Source: Pseudomonadota bacterium
GTDB taxonomy: Bacteria > Pseudomonadota > Gammaproteobacteria > Burkholderiales > Burkholderiaceae_D
Length of the DNA stretch: 10,080 nt
NCBI GenBank assembly: GCA_023422955.1
Contig: JAFAGG010000123.1
Span: forward strand, 1-10,080
Reading direction: 5' to 3'
Below are positions 1 to 5,436 of the stretch, piece after piece. The position numbers and the translations under genes were made by a program. Each line of letters begins with the position of its first letter. The first letter of the stretch is position 1. Below the pieces are notes generated by a model. It saw nothing but the letters and a program-made list of their open reading frames with translations, ran no database searches and was not told the origin of the DNA.

Positions 1-1
1 G

Positions 2-85
2 CTCTTCAGGGGGAAGTCTAACGAGATGTTTCCCCTGGAAGATTACGCCCCCAAACTGAAAAATATCAAAAGACGGCCCAGGTAG
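2..85 (+). CDS. C-terminal end of an unidentified protein (truncated by window edge)
   Basis: An open frame enters from the left edge and stops at TAG 83-85, giving 27 residues that begin LFRGKSNEMFPLEDY and end in a very basic tail, KNIKRRPR. The composition is protein-like. The stop is followed by a spacer and then a same-strand acyltransferase gene at 250. The family cannot be told from 27 residues. By context it may belong to the same polysaccharide-type locus as the acyltransferase, but that is inference. The call rests only on the open frame and its plausible amino acid make-up. Confidence 0.45.
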   Translation, partial: LFRGKSNEMFPLEDYAPKLKNIKRRPR

Positions 86-114
86 CTGGCGATACTGTCA
101 GGAAGCGAAAACAA

Positions 115-143
115 GCTGCACCATCGATATCGCTGGTGCCAGC
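115..143 (+). terminator. Bulged stem-loop after the left-edge gene, weak terminator candidate
   Basis: GCTGCACCA (115-123) pairs with TGGTGCCAGC (134-143), leaving one bulged C and a loop containing the palindrome CGATATCG. It lies 29 bases after the stop at 85. Only a poor pyrimidine tract (CTATCCTTTC) follows, so intrinsic termination is uncertain. Confidence 0.25.
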
Positions 144-249
144 ACTATCCTTTCAAGTATGAAAAATATTTTCAATCTGAAAACTTTACCGGCTATCAGC
201 CTTCCTGAGCTTTCCAACAGCATGCGCCCTGACACTTGAATGGAGCCCC

Positions 250-1380
250 ATGGAAAAACCTTCCATTACGACAGCCTGCTATGAAAATACGATACCTAGC
301 TTCGTAGCAGGCAAGCTGGAGCAGCTGTATGGCAGCATGTATGCATCCTTCGCCCATTTCGATTCATATGGCGGTTTGAGCCAGGCCAGCACTTATGTTG
401 CTGCCAGCGTCGAAGGCGTACAAGACATACTGCTGTATCGCAAAGAGAAACATGCAATACAAGTCATCAACGAACAAGTGCGGCTCGACGACAAGGCAAT
501 AGCGCGATTTTCGCGCACGATGTTCGAGCGCTATGGCGATGTGGACGCCGTTTCCTTTCATGCCATCGATACGGACCGGCACACGCTGCCTTATCCTTCC
601 CAGCGCTTCAACTGCACCAACGACATCAGCATGCCCTTGCCGGCCACGGTGGAAGACTATTACGGCAGCCTGGGCAAGTCCACCCGCAAGACGCTCAATC
701 AAAACGGCAACCGCCTGCAGCGGCGCCATGCTTCCTTCCGGTTTCAGGTACTGGAAGCGCAAGATCTCCGTGATGCCCAGTTAACAGACATCATTGCGCT
801 GAACCATGCGCGCATGGCGGGCAAGAGCCGGGTTTCCGCCATCGATGAAACGGAAGCAGCGCACATCATCGCGTTTGCCAAGCGATGCGGGCTGGTGGGC
901 CTGGTCAGCATTGAGGGCAAGATATGCGCCGGCGCCATCTGCTACCGCATCGGCAGCCATTATCATTTGCGCGTCATCGGCCACGATCCGCAGTACAACA
1001 CTTATGGCCTGGGCATGTGGTGCTGCTACCGCACCATCTGCGAATGCATTACCCGCGGCGGCACCGATTTCCATTTCATGTGGGGGCACGAAGAATACAA
1101 GTACCGCTTGCTCGGCGTGCAGCGTGAACTGGCTCATATCGTGCTGTACCGCTCGCGCCTGCGCATGCTGGTTCGTGCCGACTCGGCGATCCGCACAACC
1201 TTCACCGGATGCAAAACGGAGTTGCACCTGTGGATGCTGGAACGGCTGCGCCACAAGGATCACTGGGTCATACGCGGCGCGCATCAGGGCATTGCCTGGC
1301 TGCGCAGCGGACGGCGATTGTTCGCCAGCATGGGCACGGCAAGAAAGACCGAGGTGCTGCAGTTATCGCAAAAGGAGTAA
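250..1380 (+). CDS. BioF2-like GNAT-family acyltransferase (Acetyltransf_6 type)
   Basis: A cytosolic protein of 376 residues with no signal peptide or membrane segment. Residues about 140-290 look like the BioF2-like/CelD-type GNAT fold. A basic helix, LGKSTRKTLNQNGNRLQRR (141-159), opens the domain. The block GLVGLVSIEGKICAGAICYR (214-233) follows, and the end has the family-like pattern FHFMWGHEEYKYRLLG (274-289). The N-terminal half is probably a diverged first GNAT-like domain, as in other two-domain members. Proteins of this group are thought to transfer acyl groups to amino acids or sugars and are frequent in exopolysaccharide clusters; the substrate here is unknown. GGAG at 242-245, four bases before ATG 250, supports the start. 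The preceding same-strand gene fragment could belong to the same locus. The gene converges on the diguanylate cyclase 56 bases downstream. Confidence 0.8.
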   Translation: MEKPSITTACYENTIPSFVAGKLEQLYGSMYASFAHFDSYGGLSQASTYVAASVEGVQDILLYRKEKHAIQVINEQVRLDDKAIARFSRTMFERYGDVDAVSFHAIDTDRHTLPYPSQRFNCTNDISMPLPATVEDYYGSLGKSTRKTLNQNGNRLQRRHASFRFQVLEAQDLRDAQLTDIIALNHARMAGKSRVSAIDETEAAHIIAFAKRCGLVGLVSIEGKICAGAICYRIGSHYHLRVIGHDPQYNTYGLGMWCCYRTICECITRGGTDFHFMWGHEEYKYRLLGVQRELAHIVLYRSRLRMLVRADSAIRTTFTGCKTELHLWMLERLRHKDHWVIRGAHQGIAWLRSGRRLFASMGTARKTEVLQLSQKE

Positions 1381-1408
1381 GCGCAAGGGATTGCCTTGAA
1401 GGCCCTCC

Positions 1409-1432
1409 CCGGTGCCGCCTGTAGCGGTCCGG
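1409..1432. other. GC-rich imperfect hairpin between convergent genes
   Basis: CCGG (1409-1412) and CCGC (1415-1418) pair with GCGG (1424-1427) and CCGG (1429-1432) around the loop CTGTA. It sits in the 56-base gap between the stops of the acyltransferase and the diguanylate cyclase. It has no T-tract on either side, so it may only slow polymerase or protect 3' ends. Confidence 0.25.
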
Positions 1433-1436
1433 CCGG

Positions 1437-2849
1437 CTAGGCGTGCAGATCGGTGGGGTGGGATACCTGGTTGCGGCCCTTGCGTTTGGCGTCATACAGC
1501 GCCTTGTCGGCGGCAACCAGCAGGCTGTGCGGCTCCAGCATGGTGGACTTCAGTGCGGACACGCCCACGCTGATAGTGACGGGCTGATCCGGATGGCACA
1601 AGGCTTTGGCCGAACCGCGCAGGCGCTCGGCCAGATGCAAGGCTACATCGCTTTCGGTATTGGGCAGAATCACGGCGAATTCATCGCCGCCATAGCGGGC
1701 AACGATATCATTGGCGCGCGCATTGCTCTTCAAGACCAGCGCGATTTCTTTCAGCAGATGATCGCCGGCGGGATGGCCGCAGGCATCATTGAATTCCTTG
1801 AAGCGGTCGGCATCGAGCATCAGCAGCGAGAGCGGCAGATTGTACCGGCGCGCGCGCTCGAACTCATCCTTCAGCCGTTCTTCAAAGGCGCGCCGATTAT
1901 GCAAGCCGGTCAGGCCGTCGGTCGCGCTTAATACTTCCAGGTTCTCCAGCGAGCGTTTGAGCAGTTCCTGGGATGCCATCAGCTGCTGCTCGTTGGATTT
2001 CCAGTCCGTGATGTCGAATCCCACACTGGCCAGCCTCGATTCGCTGCCTTTCATCAGAAAGCGATGCATTTGCCAGTAACGGCAGATGCCGTCCGGCCGG
2101 CTCATCAGTTCGGCTTCGCTGTAGCTGGCACCATCCTGCCTGGCACGCCTTTCCTTTTCCAGCAAACGTGCGGCCACATCCGGCGACCATAGCTCAGCAT
2201 CGCTGCGTCCCATCACCTCGTCCAGATCGCGGCCGACCAGGTCCAGGAACGCCGCATTCGCATACTGATAGGCGCCATTCTCATCCTTGATGGTGACAAT
2301 GGCAGGACCGCTATCCAGGCAAGCTTCGAAACAAAGCACGCGCTCCTGCATGCGCAGCAAGGCGCTCTCTGTTTCGAGATGCGTCACCGCCTGCCGTGCC
2401 AGCGCCAGCAGCGCCTCTTTTTTCTGCTCGCTCAGGGCATGCTGCTGATAGTCGAGCAGGCACAGGGTTCCCAGCAACTCGCCGTCCTTGGCCTGCAGCG
2501 GCACGCCAACAAAAAGATGCACCTCATCAGGCAAGCCCAGGTCGCTGGTCTTGCCAACTTGCTTCGCTTCGATGAAAGGCAAATCCAGCCCCTGGGACAA
2601 TATCTGCATGCACCCTTCCCTATGGAGATAGGGATAGGAAACGGGAGCGCCGATGACGGCCAGTATGCGGTGATGCCTTCCCTCCATGCAGCTCAGATAG
2701 GCAACCGGCATATCGCAGATGAAGGTCGCCAATCGCACCAGGTCCATGCAGGCTTGCCGCATTGCGCTCGCACGTTCACCCGCGAATTGAATCGCGGTAG
2801 CCGATTCTTTTCTTAAACGGGAAGGGCGCATTCCGACAGAGTGTTTCAT
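1437..2849 (-). CDS. GAF-PAS-GGDEF diguanylate cyclase
   Basis: A protein of 470 residues with no evident membrane segment, so it is probably a cytosolic sensor that makes cyclic di-GMP from two GTP. Order of parts: a GAF domain at about 30-165 (with LFVGVPLQAKDGELLGTLCLLD, 112-133); a PAS domain at about 168-285 (YQYANAAFLDLVGRD, then FDITDWK); a linking helix; and a GGDEF domain at about 305-465. The GGDEF domain opens with DGLTGLHNRR (311-320). The active-site motif is intact, YGGDEF with GGDEF at 387-391. RAND (378-381) lies exactly five residues before it and matches the RxxD product-inhibition site. No EAL domain follows. ATG 2849 has AAGG six bases upstream; Met7 and Met30 are possible later starts. 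The GAF domain could bind a small ligand and the PAS domain a cofactor, but neither ligand can be read from sequence. It appears monocistronic. Confidence 0.93.
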   Translation of the reverse strand: MKHSVGMRPSRLRKESATAIQFAGERASAMRQACMDLVRLATFICDMPVAYLSCMEGRHHRILAVIGAPVSYPYLHREGCMQILSQGLDLPFIEAKQVGKTSDLGLPDEVHLFVGVPLQAKDGELLGTLCLLDYQQHALSEQKKEALLALARQAVTHLETESALLRMQERVLCFEACLDSGPAIVTIKDENGAYQYANAAFLDLVGRDLDEVMGRSDAELWSPDVAARLLEKERRARQDGASYSEAELMSRPDGICRYWQMHRFLMKGSESRLASVGFDITDWKSNEQQLMASQELLKRSLENLEVLSATDGLTGLHNRRAFEERLKDEFERARRYNLPLSLLMLDADRFKEFNDACGHPAGDHLLKEIALVLKSNARANDIVARYGGDEFAVILPNTESDVALHLAERLRGSAKALCHPDQPVTISVGVSALKSTMLEPHSLLVAADKALYDAKRKGRNQVSHPTDLHA

Positions 2850-2915
2850 GACAGGCCTTGATTGGATGCGAGACGGACTTCAACAATGCCAGTATTCCCT
2901 CAATAAAAATCTGAG

Positions 2916-2965
2916 TCATGACATATTTCATGACTGACTTATCTGCTGAATTAGCTGCTGAATTA
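2916..2965. repeat. Two pairs of direct repeats, both with 12-bp spacing
   Basis: TCATGAC occurs at 2916-2922 and 2928-2934. CTGCTGAATTA occurs at 2943-2953 and 2955-2965. Both pairs have a 12-bp offset. The first copy extends to the palindrome GTCATGAC (2915-2922). The block lies 66 bases upstream of the diguanylate cyclase start and could hold binding sites for its regulation, but no regulator is identified. Confidence 0.5.
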
Positions 2966-3094
2966 TTGAGTGCTATGCCTAGCGGCGATGCCAAACATAC
3001 TAAGAGACAGAGGCCGCGACGAATTGCGACAGAACAATTTACCGGGGGAAATATTTAGGAATATTTTTGATGAAAACGCGAGCCAGGAACAATC

Positions 3095-3127
3095 TAAAAA
3101 AGCCTGCACGGCCTAAGCGGTGCAGGC
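3095..3127 (-). terminator. Rho-independent terminator, minus strand, without an obvious upstream gene
   Basis: GCCTGCAC (3102-3109) and GTGCAGGC (3120-3127) form a perfect 8-bp stem with a 10-base loop. On the minus strand it is followed by six Ts (A-run 3096-3101), which fixes the orientation. The nearest minus-strand gene, the XRE regulator, ends about 510 bases earlier at 3637. The terminator therefore ends either a very long 3' untranslated region or a small RNA. Confidence 0.7.
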
Positions 3128-3167
3128 AAGTCGCTGTCTACAACCGAAGCCATTCGGCATGACTTCG
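3102..3167 (-). ncRNA. Candidate 3' end of a small RNA (two hairpins, 5' end not located)
   Basis: Just ahead of the terminator stem, the minus-strand transcript could fold a second hairpin from 3145-3153 and 3159-3167 (nine pairs, loop of five). The one non-Watson-Crick pair (3150/3162) is G:U on the minus strand but C/A on the plus strand, which favours minus-strand transcription. Two consecutive 3' hairpins with a U-tract are common in bacterial small RNAs. No convincing promoter was found between 3170 and 3636, so this remains a candidate only. Confidence 0.22.
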
Positions 3168-3350
3168 ATTTAATCCTAGTGGTTTAAAAGGAGAGGGTTT
3201 TGCGTATTCGCAAGCTATATTGAAGGAAAATGAGGCGCGGGCACAAAGGCTGATTCGGCAAGGGGCCTCCTCCCCTCCCCCATCCCTTGCAAATCAGTGA
3301 GACGGTGTCGTTTCATGCCACGATAAAACAGGATTCCATCTGCCGCTCAT

Positions 3351-3386
3351 TTTCAATGAAACTTTCAATGCAACTTGCAATGAAAG
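3351..3386. repeat. Array of three 12-bp dyad units
   Basis: Three abutting 12-bp units: TTTCAATGAAAC (3351-3362), TTTCAATGCAAC (3363-3374), TTGCAATGAAAG (3375-3386). A decayed fourth (TTGCAGGGAATT) follows. Each core is a dyad of the form TTKCA-A-TGMAA. GCAACTT (3370-3376 region) and AAGTTGC (3384-3390) also form a stem across units. A doubled CAGGGAATTT with 11-bp spacing follows directly (3390-3410). It looks like a multi-site protein-binding array; the binding protein is unknown. Confidence 0.55.
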
Positions 3387-3449
3387 TTGCAGGGAATTTA
3401 CAGGGAATTTTTCGGTGCAGAAGCGCTGCGCTACGGCAGAAATAAGATT

Positions 3450-3472
3450 GCCTGCCACATTACGTGGCGGGC
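3450..3472 (+). other. Nine-pair stem-loop in gene-free region
   Basis: GCCTGCCAC (3450-3458) pairs with GTGGCGGGC (3464-3472) around ATTAC. The single mismatch is U:G if the plus strand is transcribed and A/C if the minus strand is, so the fold is better on the plus strand. No T-tract follows, so it is not a standard terminator. Its role is unknown. Confidence 0.35.
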
Positions 3473-3577
3473 TAAATCCCTATTTCAGGATCTGGGAGAC
3501 AGGCTCAATATAGACATTCTGACCACGTCTGCGCCAAGGTCTTACAAACTTTTACGCCAAGCCTGATGCGGCCGATG

Positions 3578-3599
3578 CCGCCTTATCGCTGATAAGCGG
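3578..3599. other. Stem-loop downstream of the XRE regulator gene
   Basis: CCGC and TTATC (3578-3581, 3583-3587, with one bulged C) pair with GATAAGCGG (3591-3599) around GCT. It begins 37 bases after the stop of the minus-strand regulator gene. On that strand the T-run precedes the hairpin rather than following it, so it is not a canonical terminator; it may protect the mRNA 3' end. Confidence 0.3.
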
Positions 3600-3636
3600 A
3601 TAAAAACCGGGACTGGCAGTACGCAGCGCTCCGCCT

Positions 3637-3951
3637 TCACGCATGCATCGCTGATCCCGGCTTGGGCTTGAACTGCTTGTCGCTGATACGGAATTTGCCA
3701 CGGCGATCACCCATCAGCTCGCGCAATTCCTGGATGCTCAGATTCGTTACTTCATGCATGCGTATCAGCAGCGAGGCGCCAACCGGCAAACGGCGATGGC
3801 GAATCTTGCTGATGACCGGCGGCGCGACTTCAAGCGCGCGCGACAAGGCGGCATCGTTTTTCAGATTGAGCTGCTTGATCAGCGTGCCTAGGAGATGGTC
3901 GGGATCGTACTGGCTCGCATCTCCATTTCCGCCATTTTTCTCAGTCATCAT
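3637..3951 (-). CDS. Small XRE-type helix-turn-helix DNA-binding protein
   Basis: A 104-residue protein with no membrane segment. Residues about 18-80 form a compact all-helical domain. The part LKNDAALSRALEVAPPVISKIRHRR (30-54) matches the Cro/C1-type helix-turn-helix layout: ALSRALEV is the first helix, a short turn follows, and VISKIRHRR is the recognition helix. MHEVTNLSIQELREL fits the closing helices. The C-terminal tail (RRGKFRISDKQFKPKP) is strongly basic and may add DNA contacts. I recognise the general type as common in Burkholderiales but know no defined target. AAGGA upstream in minus-strand sense lies six bases from ATG 3951 and nine from ATG 3948, so either Met can start. The candidate promoter lies within the nested dyad at 3960-4053, which suggests autoregulation (inference). 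An antitoxin role is possible, but no toxin partner is adjacent. Confidence 0.85.
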   Translation of the reverse strand: MMTEKNGGNGDASQYDPDHLLGTLIKQLNLKNDAALSRALEVAPPVISKIRHRRLPVGASLLIRMHEVTNLSIQELRELMGDRRGKFRISDKQFKPKPGSAMHA

Positions 3952-3959
3952 GTCTCGTC

Positions 3960-4053
3960 CTTGAGTTAGTTACGTCATATTCATGATGCAGATTGTGAAC
4001 AAAAAACGTGATCAACATTTGATCGCTCACAATTTTGATGACGTTCACTCAAG
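3960..4053. repeat. Nested imperfect inverted repeat, probable operator region
   Basis: Four arm pairs lie in nested order. CTTGAGT (3960-3966) pairs with ACTCAAG (4047-4053). ACGTCAT (3972-3978) pairs with ATGACGT (4038-4044). ATTGTGA (3992-3998) pairs with TCACAAT (4027-4033). GATCAA (4010-4015) pairs with TTGATC (4019-4024) around CAT. Gaps between arms are unequal, so this is a set of stacked half-sites rather than one hairpin. It covers the region between the XRE gene start and the next gene upstream. Confidence 0.6.
3974..4002 (-). promoter_or_regulatory. Candidate sigma-70 promoter of the XRE regulator
   Basis: Reading the minus strand, TTGTTC (3997-4002) and TATGAC (3974-3979) are separated by 17 bases and resemble -35 and -10 elements. 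Transcription would start about 15-20 bases before the start codon. Both boxes overlap or touch arms of the surrounding inverted repeat, as expected for a repressor-controlled promoter. The -35 match is only partial. Confidence 0.35.
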
Positions 4054-4126
4054 TCCTGCCCTGCATTTCGTGCGCACACCGAGCGGGGCACTATGTGAAG
4101 AAGGAAGAAGCCTGCCTGGCCTTTGC

Positions 4127-4148
4127 AAAACCGTCTTGCGAAACGGTT
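4127..4148 (-). terminator. Weak terminator hairpin at the end of the 72-residue gene
   Basis: AACCGT (4129-4134) and ACGGTT (4143-4148) form a 6-bp stem with an 8-base loop, beginning at the stop codon of the minus-strand gene. In minus-strand sense a short TTTT follows or overlaps the stem base. The stem is short, so termination may be partial. Confidence 0.35.
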
Positions 4149-4366
4149 CAGAACTCGTTTTCATCCAGTGCGCGCGCGGCCCGTTTCTTGGCCAGGGAAA
4201 GCGCTTCTTCCTCGGTGGCTCCTATGCCCGCCGGAATATAGGTTTCCGCCGTTTCCGGCTCGCGCGCCAGCCTTACGAAAACCTGCCCTTCGAAAGTACC
4301 ATCGGCTTGCGCCTGGGCGGCAATGCGCGCAATGTGACTGCCATTTTGCAAAATCTGTCCTGTCAT
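4148..4366 (-). CDS. Small unknown protein, 72 residues
   Basis: No family recognised. The start ATG at 4366 has an excellent ribosome binding site, AAGGAG, seven bases upstream, which is the main evidence that the gene is real. The protein is soluble with no signal sequence. Its pattern suggests two strands (SHIARIAAQAQ; FEGQVFVRLAREP) followed by one long helix (TEEEALSLAKKRAARAL, residues about 51-67), a beta-beta-alpha layout. It lies 61 bases downstream of another small minus-strand gene of similar predicted layout, so the two may be co-transcribed. Plus-strand frames overlapping it lack a ribosome binding site. Function unknown. Confidence 0.72.
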   Translation of the reverse strand: MTGQILQNGSHIARIAAQAQADGTFEGQVFVRLAREPETAETYIPAGIGATEEEALSLAKKRAARALDENEF

Positions 4367-4427
4367 CCGATTTCTCCTTGCCCGCCTCAGGCCCGACGCC
4401 AGCAGCCATCAGGCCTGATACGGATTC

Positions 4428-4679
4428 TTATCTGATCAATCGATCCACCATTGCATGCCCTTTTTCCAGACCCGCTGCAATCGCTTGCTCCGCATCGGCA
4501 TAATCATCGTCGTCTCCGGCTCCCGCCGCCAATTCAGCCGATGTGCCGGCATCTGTGCCGGGATAGGCGACTCTCACGGTGTAATCCCACTTGTCCGGTT
4601 CATTCGTGTGCAGCAAGGCGCTGACATGAATATCCATGCTCTTATAGGATTCCGTTCTCCACTCCTGGTCCGGCTTCAT
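4428..4679 (-). CDS. Small acidic unknown protein, 83 residues
   Basis: No family recognised. The frame is open back to an ATG at 4712, but neither that one nor ATG 4691 has a ribosome binding site. ATG 4679 has a weak purine stretch (GAGAAAG) just upstream and begins the protein-like sequence MKPDQEWRTESYKSMDIHV, so I prefer it. The protein is soluble and acidic. It has two likely strands (SMDIHVSALLH; WDYTVRVAYPG), an Asp run (DDDDY), and a C-terminal helix (ADAEQAIAAGLEKGHAMVDRLI). This resembles the layout of the neighbouring 72-residue protein. Context is an envelope/stress gene group downstream of a universal stress protein. Function unknown. Confidence 0.65.
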   Translation of the reverse strand: MKPDQEWRTESYKSMDIHVSALLHTNEPDKWDYTVRVAYPGTDAGTSAELAAGAGDDDDYADAEQAIAAGLEKGHAMVDRLIR

Positions 4680-4819
4680 TGTCTTTCTCATGGTACAAGC
4701 GGTACGACGCATTTTTATTCACGGGTCGATGGAACATGATGATGTCTGGCTGATGCAGGCAGTTTGGGCGCTGCATGTTTATAGATCACGCAGGCTTGGG
4801 TTTGTTCAGCGCGAACGGC

Positions 4820-4850
4820 TTCCGCCCGGCATCTTTTATGCCAGGCGGAA
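4820..4850. other. Strong 13-pair stem-loop without T-tract
   Basis: A 13-base arm (4820-4832) pairs with 4838-4850 around a 5-base loop, with one C/A mismatch. It lies 45 bases past the stop of the universal stress protein gene (minus strand). Neither strand has a U-run after it, so it does not look like an intrinsic terminator. It may protect the stress-protein mRNA 3' end or be a repetitive extragenic palindrome; only one copy is visible here. Confidence 0.45.
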
Positions 4851-4895
4851 AAGCGAAATCAGGACTCAGGATTCAGGAGGGAAGGAAAAATGCGC

Positions 4896-5366
4896 TCAGG
4901 AACCTGGCTGGGCGGCATGAGGATCGCTGGCGACCAGCAGGCTGCAGCGAATTTTTTCGACCAGCAGCGCATCCTTGGAACCGCGCCACCAGCGCAGCGC
5001 GAGAGGCTTGTGACGGGAATGGCCCACGATGACCAGCTCTATTTCCAGACGGTCGACCAATTCCGTGATGACCGTGACGGGGTCGCCGATCTCCAGGTGC
5101 TTCTGCACGTTCAGGCCTGCTTCAGTCAGCATTGCTTCGCCGCGCAGCAGCTCGGCTTCCATTTTTTCTTTTTCGGCGGCCAGCTCTTCTTCCACATTGA
5201 GCACCGCCGCTGCCGCATATTCTCCTACCAGCAGATAGGGCGGCGGATCGACGACCACCAGCAAATGGACGATAGCCTGCTGGGGCGGCGACAGTTGTAT
5301 GCATTCACGCAAGGCAGCATGGCTTTCCTCGTTGCCGTTATAAGCTATCAATATCTTGTTGTACAT
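4896..5366 (-). CDS. Universal stress protein, UspA family
   Basis: A cytosolic protein of 156 residues, normal length for a single-domain Usp. It opens with MYNKILIAYNGNEESHAALR, the first strand and loop of the family. A charged helix follows (58-80, NVEEELAAEKEKMEAELL). The nucleotide-loop region is ELVIVGHSRHKPLALRWWRGS (110-130), then a closing strand, CSLLVAS. Two departures from ATP-binding members are visible. The usual first-loop Asp (YDGS) is Asn (YNGN). The G-2X-G-9X-G pattern keeps only the first and, with a one-residue shift, the last Gly. ATP binding is therefore doubtful. GAGGGGG a few bases before ATG 5366 supports the start. The gene lies 70 bases after the MscS-type channel gene on the same strand, so the two are probably co-transcribed, linking it to osmotic or envelope stress (inference). 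Confidence 0.9.
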   Translation of the reverse strand: MYNKILIAYNGNEESHAALRECIQLSPPQQAIVHLLVVVDPPPYLLVGEYAAAAVLNVEEELAAEKEKMEAELLRGEAMLTEAGLNVQKHLEIGDPVTVITELVDRLEIELVIVGHSRHKPLALRWWRGSKDALLVEKIRCSLLVASDPHAAQPGS

Positions 5367-5436
5367 GTATCCCCCTCATCGGTCGATGACGAACCGGCGA
5401 CTGCGATTAACGCCAAGACGTCGCTTGCCGGCCCCT

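Larger units (their letters stand above)
2850..3636. other. 787-base gene-free region with repeats and hairpins
   Basis: I see no coding frame with a credible start site and protein-like composition here. The stretch holds paired 12-bp-period repeats (2916-2965), doubled AATATTT (3050-3056, 3060-3066), a minus-strand terminator (3095-3127), a second hairpin (3145-3167), a 12-bp dyad array (3351-3386), a doubled CAGGGAATTT (3390-3399, 3401-3410), and hairpins at 3450-3472 and 3578-3599. The part next to 2849 must also carry the promoter of the diguanylate cyclase, which I could not place. Confidence 0.6.

Noticed and set aside
3351..3410. CRISPR array
   Set aside because: The units abut with no spacers and are only 12 bp long.
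3637..4053. Toxin-antitoxin module with the XRE protein as antitoxin
   Set aside because: No toxin-like gene adjoins or overlaps it; the next gene upstream is separated by about 200 bases and does not resemble a toxin.
3983..4435. Plus-strand 150-residue frame across the nested dyad
   Set aside because: It has no ribosome binding site, and most of it is antisense to the 72-residue gene, which has an excellent one.
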